Assembly: GCA_002309155.1 (NCBI GenBank)
Contig: DBXB01000006.1
Span: 1-25,368 of the forward strand
Direction: 5' to 3'
DNA from: Bacteroidales bacterium UBA1223
Lineage (GTDB): Bacteria > Bacteroidota > Bacteroidia > Bacteroidales > P3
Length of the DNA: 25,368 bases
Within the stretch, counting starts at the first letter, position 1. Each line of letters opens with the position of its first letter. A program made the translations under genes and the position numbers. Below are positions 14,341-20,414 of this stretch, piece by piece. The notes beneath the pieces are model-generated. The model worked only from the letters and a program-made list of their open reading frames with translations. It had not been told where the DNA came from and made no database searches.

Positions 14341-14378
14341 TATTGTCCCTTAACTTCCCTTAACTTCCCTTAACTCCC
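14341..14378. repeat. CCCTTAACTT decamer tract, second copy
   Basis: These 38 bp are identical to 7865-7902, some 6.5 kb away, where they overlap the end of the SDR gene. Here they are intergenic. Confidence 0.85.
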
Positions 14379-14529
14379 CCAAACACTTGAGTTATTGATT
14401 TTCCATTTTTCCATCGCATCCAGAGGGGAGATTGTGTCAATATGTTAAAATTATCATTTTTTAAATGATTGAATTTTAATATATTCATATTTTTTATATT
14501 AAATAATGGTTTTTATTAAAAAATATTCC

Positions 14530-14537
14530 TATATTTG
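14530..14537 (+). promoter_or_regulatory. -7 box at the head of the RiPP operon
   Basis: TATATTTG followed by C is a perfect TAnnTTTG box after about 130 bp of very AT-rich DNA. Transcription from it would start near 14542, about 23 nt ahead of the first gene (ATG 14565). No clear -33 TTTG is seen. The tight gene spacing downstream suggests it drives most of the cluster. Confidence 0.6.
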
Positions 14538-14564
14538 CATTCGTAATATGGGTATATTCGTGTA

Positions 14565-14855
14565 ATGGCAACAAACGAGAGCAAATATTGGGGTTTTTGT
14601 CGAGTCAATTCAGAGTGTGTCTATGCTATCTGTAAGTTATTGCATCTCAAAGGAGATTTCAAAATCAATATCATACAATTCTTGCGTGGAGACAGTATTC
14701 GCCAACGAGGACACGCCTGGGTTACACGCGACGACAAAGATTTGTTCCTCACACCTGCCTTTCGTCCGAAAACGATAGAAAAACTGGGGGGAAACGAGAA
14801 ATATTGTTATTGGGTCGCCGTCAAGCAGGGGCGATTGAAGGAGGTTCACGAATAA
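14565..14855 (+). CDS. Transglutaminase-like protein resembling lasso peptide B2 leader peptidase
   Basis: The protein has 96 residues. It shows the core of the B2/transglutaminase-like fold: NSECVYAICKLLHLKG (candidate nucleophile Cys18), INIIQFLRGD, then RGHAWVTRDDKDLF (candidate His50, with acidic residues 56-59). In lasso pathways the B2 protein uses a Cys-His-Asp triad to cut the leader peptide, and HAWV is its best-known motif. The Cys-His spacing here is 32. It is shorter than stand-alone B2 proteins (about 140 residues), apparently lacking the N-terminal helices. It opens the operon, 26 nt ahead of the first radical SAM gene, and is the best candidate for precursor cleavage because the exporter lacks a peptidase domain. 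The family call is mine from motifs. Confidence 0.65.
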   Translation: MATNESKYWGFCRVNSECVYAICKLLHLKGDFKINIIQFLRGDSIRQRGHAWVTRDDKDLFLTPAFRPKTIEKLGGNEKYCYWVAVKQGRLKEVHE

Positions 14856-14881
14856 TACCCACACTAACGAAAACAGAGACT

Positions 14882-15826
14882 ATGGCAAATTTATACTTGA
14901 CTCATCATTGTAACCGCGGTTGTCCGTTTTGTTTTGCCAGAAAGGTATTGGCAAAGAGAAAAGACAGCAATGAGATTCTGACAGTAGAAGAGATAACGAA
15001 GCTGTTGGACCATTACCATAACAGCTTTGGAGCAATCGGTCTATTGGGTGGAGAGCCTTTCCTCTATCCGCATCTCGCCGAAGTTGTCAACCTGCTGCAT
15101 GAGCGTCACATCATCTGCAAGATTTTCACGAGTGCCACGAATCCTCTGCCCAAGGGTATCGAGGAGTTGCCCGCTTCCGTCGAATATATGAATTTCGTCG
15201 TGAATGTCGGTGAGCGAAAGACCTACAATGACGAGCAGTTCCGCAATCTCGAGCATTTCTTTGAGAAATTCCATCAGGTAAGCGCCTTGTCGTTTACAAT
15301 CTTCGACCTCAACGCCGATCCGACCTTCCTTTTCGACATGATAGACAAATATGGGCTGAACCGTGCCATCCGCACAGGAATAGCCCTGCCCATCTACCAA
15401 GGCGGTAACAGTTATATCATGCCCGACGAATACAAGAAGGCTGGTGAATATTTCATCAAATGCGTAGACCAGGCCGCGGCGCGTCAGATCACCATGAACA
15501 TGGATTGCGGATTCCAGGCTTGCATGTTTGACGACGCACAGCGTGGACATCTGCTGCGTAACGGCACTCGTCTTGAATTCTCCTGCGGTGCAGCTATCGA
15601 CATCGGACCCGGACTGCAGACATGGAATTGCTTCCCGCTGTTCCAGTTGGGTTATGTCAACGCCATGGACGCGGACAATGAACAAGACCTCACGAAACTG
15701 TTGCAGGAACAGGTGGCAAAGGAAATCGGCAACGAGTTCGGAGTGCGTCCGGAATGCAAGACCTGCGAGTTTATGTTACATCACCAATGTCAAGGCGGTT
15801 GCCGTAGTTTTAAATCGATAAAGTAA
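14882..15826 (+). CDS. Radical SAM enzyme 1 of the RiPP cluster
   Basis: The protein has 314 residues from the ATG at 14882 (MANLYLTHHC); a longer frame overlapping the previous gene is not needed. The radical SAM motif CxxxCxxC is at Cys10, Cys14 and Cys17 (CNRGCPFC), only nine residues from the start. GGEP follows in LLGGEPFLYP (SAM binding). The C-terminal third is Cys-rich: CGAAIDIGPG, WNCFPLF and CKTCEFMLHHQCQGGC, so it probably binds an auxiliary Fe-S cluster in a SPASM/twitch-like region. It has the same layout as the next gene. Presumed role: 5'-deoxyadenosyl-radical modification of the Tyr-rich precursor; reaction type unknown. Confidence 0.88.
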   Translation: MANLYLTHHCNRGCPFCFARKVLAKRKDSNEILTVEEITKLLDHYHNSFGAIGLLGGEPFLYPHLAEVVNLLHERHIICKIFTSATNPLPKGIEELPASVEYMNFVVNVGERKTYNDEQFRNLEHFFEKFHQVSALSFTIFDLNADPTFLFDMIDKYGLNRAIRTGIALPIYQGGNSYIMPDEYKKAGEYFIKCVDQAAARQITMNMDCGFQACMFDDAQRGHLLRNGTRLEFSCGAAIDIGPGLQTWNCFPLFQLGYVNAMDADNEQDLTKLLQEQVAKEIGNEFGVRPECKTCEFMLHHQCQGGCRSFKSIK

Positions 15827-15832
15827 AGGAGG
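15825..15832 (+). promoter_or_regulatory. Strong Shine-Dalgarno of radical SAM gene 2
   Basis: AAAGGAGG, six bases upstream of the ATG at 15839, overlaps the stop codon of the previous gene. Such a full SD is unusual for Bacteroidota. Confidence 0.6.
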
Positions 15833-15838
15833 ACATAT

Positions 15839-16795
15839 ATGCCGAACTTAATGTTGACTAATTACTGCAACTATAAATGCAGTTACTGTTTCGGGAAAGA
15901 CATAATGTTCCCCAAAAATCCTCGCCAGACAATGACGCGCGATTGTTTCAATGGCATTGTGGAGTGGGTGAAGAAGGGAACTTCAGACCGCATCTTCCAC
16001 CTGATGGGAGGAGAGCCCACCCTGAGTCCCGACATAGACTGGATGGTGGCGCGCCTGCTGGAAGAGGATATGCATATCACCATCTTTTCGAATCTCGCTA
16101 CTCCTAATGCCGTTGAGTTGGCGAAGAAGATAAACAACCTTCCTGTAAACTGGGTTGTCAACGTGAATGACCCCGCACACTGGAACGACATACAGCGTAA
16201 AAACATCACGAGTGCCCTGGAAATCCTGAAAGAGAAAGCCAGTCTGACATTCAACATCATGCCCGACGAGGATGACAGTCTGTGGGCTCTGGAATACACA
16301 AAACGTTACCATCTGAACAACAATATCAAGGTTGGTTTCCTGCTTCCGACATACAACCAGACAAACGTGGCGCTCGACGACAACGAGTATACCGTTGTCG
16401 CAGCCAAGGTGACTCGTCTGGCACAGGAAGCGGCAAAAGAGGGCGTGTATCTGGACTATGAATGCGGCATCCCCACATGCGCCTTCACCGACGAACAGTT
16501 AGGCATTCTCTGGCGTTGTGGTTCGATGTTGCAGTCGGGTTGCCAGAGCCGTCTCGACATCACTCCTGAGGGAGATGTCATCTACTGTCTGCCCATGGCG
16601 ACCTTAGGCAAGAAGCACTACACCGAGTTTGAGTGTTACAACGAGGCCTGCAACTGGTTTGCGCAGCGTTTCGCTCCCTACCGCATGTTGGGACGCCGGG
16701 TTGAGTGCGCCACCTGCAACCTGCACAATCCCCTATCCTGCAATGCCGGATGCCTCGCAAAGAACCTTATTAACAGCAAAAATATAAAACTATAA
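15839..16795 (+). CDS. Radical SAM enzyme 2 of the RiPP cluster
   Basis: The protein has 318 residues with CxxxCxxC at Cys10/14/17 (CNYKCSYC), the same positions as its neighbour, and LMGGEPTLSP. The C-terminal region carries ECGIPTC, CGSMLQSGC, DITPEGDVIYCLPM and ECATCNLHNPLSCNAGC, an arrangement fit for an auxiliary Fe-S cluster. Shared landmarks with radical SAM 1 (N-terminal LT-x-x-C, a TxxY-type loop near the middle, DCGF/ECGI, final C-x2-C-x7-8-C-x3-C) show the two are paralogs. They may work as a pair on different sites or as a heterodimer. It is followed after 6 nt by the PqqD-like gene. Confidence 0.88.
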   Translation: MPNLMLTNYCNYKCSYCFGKDIMFPKNPRQTMTRDCFNGIVEWVKKGTSDRIFHLMGGEPTLSPDIDWMVARLLEEDMHITIFSNLATPNAVELAKKINNLPVNWVVNVNDPAHWNDIQRKNITSALEILKEKASLTFNIMPDEDDSLWALEYTKRYHLNNNIKVGFLLPTYNQTNVALDDNEYTVVAAKVTRLAQEAAKEGVYLDYECGIPTCAFTDEQLGILWRCGSMLQSGCQSRLDITPEGDVIYCLPMATLGKKHYTEFECYNEACNWFAQRFAPYRMLGRRVECATCNLHNPLSCNAGCLAKNLINSKNIKL

Positions 16796-16801
16796 TATAA
16801 T

Positions 16802-17053
16802 ATGAACATATTAGATAATATCTCTTGGAAACAGCTCGGCGACAAGATAGTTGCGGTTGACACTAACAACGGCGACTATTACACCTTCAACGAAGTCGCC
16901 AGTACTATATGGTTCGCGGTCAGCAACAACAAGTCAGTGGATGAGATTGTCGAGATTATCATGGAAGAATACGATGTTACCGACGCGGCTGCTGTACGTA
17001 AAGATGTAGAGACCCAATTGGCTCAGTGGACAGAGATGAAGTTGGTTAATTGA
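16802..17053 (+). CDS. PqqD-like RiPP recognition element (RRE) protein
   Basis: The protein has 83 residues. The N-terminal beta strands ISWKQLGDKIVAVDTNNGDYYTFNEVASTIW followed by helices (KSVDEIVEIIMEEYDV, AAAVRKDVETQLAQWTEMKLV) are the classic PqqD/RRE winged-helix pattern. It includes the Y-x-F-N-E-x-A-x-x-I-W signature. RREs bind the leader peptide and present the core to modifying enzymes. Here it stands alone, directly after two radical SAM genes and 140 nt before the precursor gene, as lasso B1 proteins do. The stop codon runs into AAAGGTT repeats. Confidence 0.92.
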   Translation: MNILDNISWKQLGDKIVAVDTNNGDYYTFNEVASTIWFAVSNNKSVDEIVEIIMEEYDVTDAAAVRKDVETQLAQWTEMKLVN

Positions 17054-17058
17054 AAATG

Positions 17059-17142
17059 TAAAGGTTAAAGGTTACAGTTTAAAGGTTAAAGAGTTTGTTC
17101 TCCATATCATCTTATCGCCTTAACATCTTAACACCTTATCAC
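17059..17142. repeat. AAAGGTT and CTTAACATC / CTTATCACC tract inside the operon
   Basis: AAAGGTT heptamers (17060-17091), partly matching 13906-13934, are followed by octamer-like units CATATCAT, CTTATCGC, CTTAACAT, CTTAACAC and CTTATCAC. The 16 bases at 17127-17142 recur at 22334-22349 inside the nucleotidyltransferase gene. This is the only sizeable gap before the precursor gene. Confidence 0.8.
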
Positions 17143-17193
17143 AATTCACGCAAGTAAATAAATCATTTTAATCACCCTTTAAATTTTATCATT

Positions 17194-17346
17194 ATGACAA
17201 ACAAAACTAAAAAATGCTATGCTCAGCCTGAGACAGTAAAGCACAGCTCTAAGAACCTTGTACAGGGTAGCGGTTATGGTCACTATCTGTACTACACCAC
17301 CCTTTATTACAAACTGTACTACACCACCCTCTATTACTACTACTAG
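17194..17346 (+). CDS. Tyr-rich RiPP precursor peptide
   Basis: A 50-residue ORF opens with ATG at 17194 and closes with TAG at 17346. The leader MTNKTKKCYAQPETVKHSS has a YxxP motif (Tyr9, Pro12) like that bound by PqqD-type RREs in lasso leaders. KNLVQGSG (20-27) follows and may contain the cleavage site. The core (about 28-50) ends in LYYTTLYYKLYYTTLYYYY and has 12 Tyr in 23 residues, the rest mainly Leu, Thr, Gly, His and one Lys. It holds two copies of a 9-residue unit (LYYTTLYYK, LYYTTLYYY) plus a final Tyr. The 24-bp parts encoding LYYTTLYY differ by one silent base, so a 27-bp duplication built the core. Tyr pairs are candidate targets for radical SAM cross-linking or for kinase or nucleotidyl modification. 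The size, RRE neighbour and downstream genes support the call; the product is unknown. Confidence 0.85.
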   Translation: MTNKTKKCYAQPETVKHSSKNLVQGSGYGHYLYYTTLYYKLYYTTLYYYY

Positions 17347-17364
17347 TAGAGTAAGCCTGTAGTC

Positions 17365-18372
17365 ATGGCAGAGTTTTCAATGCAGGTGGATATTGCAGAA
17401 GTCATTATCCGCTTTGAAAGTGATGTGGAGAGTGATCTAAGTAGTCTTAGCAGGGTTTTCAGATATCATTGCACTGATTCCTCTAAAGAGCCTGACTGCA
17501 CGGTGGTGTTGAAAAGGCAGGCCTCATTCTACTTGCCCAAGGACGCCGAGATGCAATGGCAGTCGAAATGCCATGGCGTTGTGGTGCCTCCTGAGGGTCG
17601 GTTTGGGCGGTGGCGCATCAGAATCTCCACCAAGTATGACTTGTTTGGAGTTGCGTCATGTTATTATTCTCGCGAACGCGATGAGTATTACTATGGTATG
17701 ATGCAGGACAAGTCCTGGATTCGTTACCGCCCTTCGGAACGTAGAATAGACTATGTGCTGCACAGGGCTCCAGCAAGAAAGAACAAGCCCGGGGTAATCG
17801 ATGCCGGAAGTCCCATTAGTGCGATGCCATTGTTGCTCCACGTGATCACGACTATCCACGGGCGATTTCTCACACATGGTGCCGCGGTTGCTATCGACGG
17901 CAAGTCTTTTCTTTTTCTAGGACGTAGCGGCAGTGGCAAGTCGACACTGAGCACCGACCTGGCGAAACAGAAAGCCTCTTTCATGGGAGATGACTTGATA
18001 CTACTCTATATGAAGGATGGCGTGCCTATGGTTGGTTCTTTGTTGTTCCCCGCCAAGTTGCATCTCGACAATCCTAATGAGAAGGTCAATGTCGATGTGC
18101 CGGAGAAGATGCAGACGGACTATTGCAAGTCCGCGCCATTGGAAGCTGTTTATCTGGTGCAGCAGAGCGGTCTGCCGACATCCTCGGTGGAGCCTCGTCC
18201 TGCGGCGGAATTCTTGCAGCAACTGATGGATGCGTCGAACGGCATGATAATGCAATACGACAAACAAGCGTGGCTGGCGGCCATGTATGAGATAAGTGAG
18301 CGGATACCTTACTACATATTCCATTTTGGTGACCGCTCCACGTTGGACAAGTCATTGCTAAAAAACAGTTGA
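17365..18372 (+). CDS. HPr-kinase-like (HprK C-terminal fold) protein 1
   Basis: The protein has 335 residues. The C-terminal half matches the HprK/P kinase domain: LTHGAAVAIDGKSFLFLGRSGSGKSTLS, with the conserved His171 before the P-loop (GRSGSGKST, 186-194) and FMGDD (Asp209/Asp210) as the Walker B-like motif. The N-terminal 150 residues form the family-specific domain seen in RiPP-associated HprK homologs. Relatives in lasso clusters phosphorylate the peptide C-terminus (paeninodin type). Here the kinase follows the precursor gene by 18 nt, so phosphorylation of Tyr or Thr in the core is a reasonable inference. All key kinase residues seem present, unlike in the next gene. Confidence 0.85.
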   Translation: MAEFSMQVDIAEVIIRFESDVESDLSSLSRVFRYHCTDSSKEPDCTVVLKRQASFYLPKDAEMQWQSKCHGVVVPPEGRFGRWRIRISTKYDLFGVASCYYSRERDEYYYGMMQDKSWIRYRPSERRIDYVLHRAPARKNKPGVIDAGSPISAMPLLLHVITTIHGRFLTHGAAVAIDGKSFLFLGRSGSGKSTLSTDLAKQKASFMGDDLILLYMKDGVPMVGSLLFPAKLHLDNPNEKVNVDVPEKMQTDYCKSAPLEAVYLVQQSGLPTSSVEPRPAAEFLQQLMDASNGMIMQYDKQAWLAAMYEISERIPYYIFHFGDRSTLDKSLLKNS

Positions 18373-18376
18373 CAGC

Positions 18377-19378
18377 ATGGATTTGTCCAAGTCGTTTACC
18401 ATGCAGATTGCACACATCTGCATAGAATTGTGTGGTTGCAACAACGAGGATTCTGCCTGTCTGAACAGCTTGAAGCAATTATTCGCCCAACATGAGGTGA
18501 GCGGTGATACCAAAGCCGCTCACCGAGTGGTTGTGTGCGACTCCAAACGGCTCAAGATTCCCCATGACGCGAAACTGCAGTGGGTATCGACATTTATTGG
18601 CGTAGGCGGTCCGACCCGCAGACGCCGTTGGTTCTCTTTCCGCAAGAAAAAATCACCTCTTTATTCTGGTACCGGCGAAGTCAAATGCTTCAAGGATGAG
18701 ACTCGCCAAGTGTATTATTTTGTTCCCGCCAATGCGGGATGGCGCATAGAACATGTCGTGAATAATCATGTGACCTATGTCTATTCAAACAAACAGAACG
18801 ACCTGTCCGACGGACTGCCATCAATGCTGTTGCACGTTATCGGCAGTCAATACGGATGCTATCTGATGTATGCCTCCTGTATCTCGCTAAACGGCGAGTC
18901 GGTGCTGTTTACGGGTAACAGTGGCGAAGGGAAAACCACGTTGTGCATCGAACTCACAAAAAAAGGTGCGGCATACATAGGTGACGATCAGGTATTGGTC
19001 TATTTAAAAGATGGGCAACCCATGATAGGGGCGTTGCTCTTCCCCGTAAAATGTTACGCCGACAGCGAGCACACCCACAAAAAGAGGATAGACCTGTTGT
19101 CAGACAAGTCACAGAGACCTCCCCTGACAGTGCCCTTGAAATCGGTCTGTCTAATAAAAAGAGAGGAATCCGCCAATACCTTACCGCATATCGAACCAAT
19201 GCACGGCGAGGAGATGTTCTCAAGAATGCTCAAACTCACCAACAAGACCAACACCAATTTCGACGGACATGATTTTGTGAATACATTATCATGTATTTGC
19301 GGCACTGCCAAGTGTTATACTTTCGTTTACAGTGACTGTGGCGACGTAGAGCCTTCATTATTCTTCACCAATGACTAA
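18377..19378 (+). CDS. HPr-kinase-like protein 2, with altered His site
   Basis: The 333-residue protein is a paralog of the preceding gene, which ends 4 nt upstream. It has a P-loop GNSGEGKTT (180-188), YIGDDQVLV (Asp203/Asp204) and the following KDGQPMIGALLFPVK block, which pairs with KDGVPMVGSLLFPAK of protein 1. The segment LMYASCISLNGESVLFTG replaces LTHGAAVAIDGKSFLFLG, so the HG pair conserved in HprK kinases is Tyr-Ala here. A basic insertion (TRRRRWFSFRKKKS) lies near 80-93. It may be a second kinase with different specificity, or a non-catalytic partner. It overlaps radical SAM gene 3 by 8 nt. Confidence 0.8.
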   Translation: MDLSKSFTMQIAHICIELCGCNNEDSACLNSLKQLFAQHEVSGDTKAAHRVVVCDSKRLKIPHDAKLQWVSTFIGVGGPTRRRRWFSFRKKKSPLYSGTGEVKCFKDETRQVYYFVPANAGWRIEHVVNNHVTYVYSNKQNDLSDGLPSMLLHVIGSQYGCYLMYASCISLNGESVLFTGNSGEGKTTLCIELTKKGAAYIGDDQVLVYLKDGQPMIGALLFPVKCYADSEHTHKKRIDLLSDKSQRPPLTVPLKSVCLIKREESANTLPHIEPMHGEEMFSRMLKLTNKTNTNFDGHDFVNTLSCICGTAKCYTFVYSDCGDVEPSLFFTND

Positions 19379-20414
19379 AGCAGAACATAAGACAAAGGGT
19401 AGGCTGAGAGGCAAGATGCGAAGCTGGCGTCAATCGCTGAGCGGGAAATATCTGCGTCCTGGATATGAACCCAATCTGCCCGATCATGTCAACATCGAGA
19501 CCGCAAGTGTTTGCAACCTCCGTTGTTCATGCTGTCCCCATGGTGTGTCGAAGCAGTCCATGCGTCCCGCAGGTATCATGAGCGCCGAGACGTTCAACAA
19601 GATTATCGCCAATATCGACATCCCTGTCAAGCACATATACCTGCATCTGCACGGAGAACCGTTCCTGAATCCGAACCTTACGGATTTTGTTGAAACGTTG
19701 ACGCAAAAGAACATCAAGGTCGTTTTATACAGCAACTGCACCATTGTTGACGAAGCAAAACTTGACGCCATCCTCAACGCCAAGCGTGTCACGATGAACT
19801 ATTCGGCCGACTTGTTAGGTGAGGATTATTATGACAGCATACGTGTCGGCGCGCATTACAACGACACATTGAACAACCTGGACAAGGTGAACGAGGTGTT
19901 TGCCCGCCACAATATGTTCTTTAACTTAACCATAGTGATGGACGGCAGTTATGCCGACCACACCGACGATGTCCTCAATAAATGCGAGATGCTTTACACA
20001 CGGTATTCACAGTTGAACGGCATCTATCTTGGCAGCCGCTTCCCGTGGCCACGACTGCCATGGACCGGCGATTTAGACGGACATCTCACTAAAGGACACG
20101 GACGCTGCACACACGCATACGAAGGTCTGAGCATTCTTTGGAATGGCGATGCGACAATGTGCAGCTTTGACTATACAGGAGAGTGTGTTGTGGGGTCATT
20201 GATCGACAACACCTACAGTGAAGTATTCAACAACAGCGCCGCCCGCAGGTTCCGCAAACTGCACTGGCGTCACAAGGATAAAGAACTGCCACTGTGCAAC
20301 GACTGCCTGCTCGACCGCTATGTGCCAACAGAGGCAAAACTGCACAGGTCTATATTTATAAAAAAAGATAAAGATGAAGCAGACCGTATCATCAAATCGT
20401 TCTTCCAGTCGTGA
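19371..20414 (+). CDS. Radical SAM/SPASM-type enzyme 3 of the RiPP cluster
   Basis: The protein has 347 residues. CxxxCxxC is at Cys48, Cys52 and Cys55 (CNLRCSCC) after a basic N-terminal extension, and the GGEP equivalent is LHGEPFLNP. The C-terminal part contains GRCTHAYEGLSILWNGDATMCSFDYTGECVVGSL and LPLCNDCLLD, typical of a SPASM-type auxiliary cluster region (W-x-G-x-x-x-x-C core). Its organisation differs from the paired radical SAM enzymes 1 and 2, so it probably performs a separate step. Such enzymes install C-C, C-O or thioether bonds, or epimerise residues, in RiPPs; which applies here is unknown. It overlaps both neighbours (8 and 41 nt), showing tight translational coupling. Confidence 0.88.
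   Translation: MTKAEHKTKGRLRGKMRSWRQSLSGKYLRPGYEPNLPDHVNIETASVCNLRCSCCPHGVSKQSMRPAGIMSAETFNKIIANIDIPVKHIYLHLHGEPFLNPNLTDFVETLTQKNIKVVLYSNCTIVDEAKLDAILNAKRVTMNYSADLLGEDYYDSIRVGAHYNDTLNNLDKVNEVFARHNMFFNLTIVMDGSYADHTDDVLNKCEMLYTRYSQLNGIYLGSRFPWPRLPWTGDLDGHLTKGHGRCTHAYEGLSILWNGDATMCSFDYTGECVVGSLIDNTYSEVFNNSAARRFRKLHWRHKDKELPLCNDCLLDRYVPTEAKLHRSIFIKKDKDEADRIIKSFFQS

Noticed and set aside
14804..14881. Upstream extension of radical SAM 1 overlapping the B2-like gene
   Set aside because: The added 26 residues are unrelated to the family, and the paralog in the next gene starts at the same distance from its Fe-S motif as the ATG at 14882.
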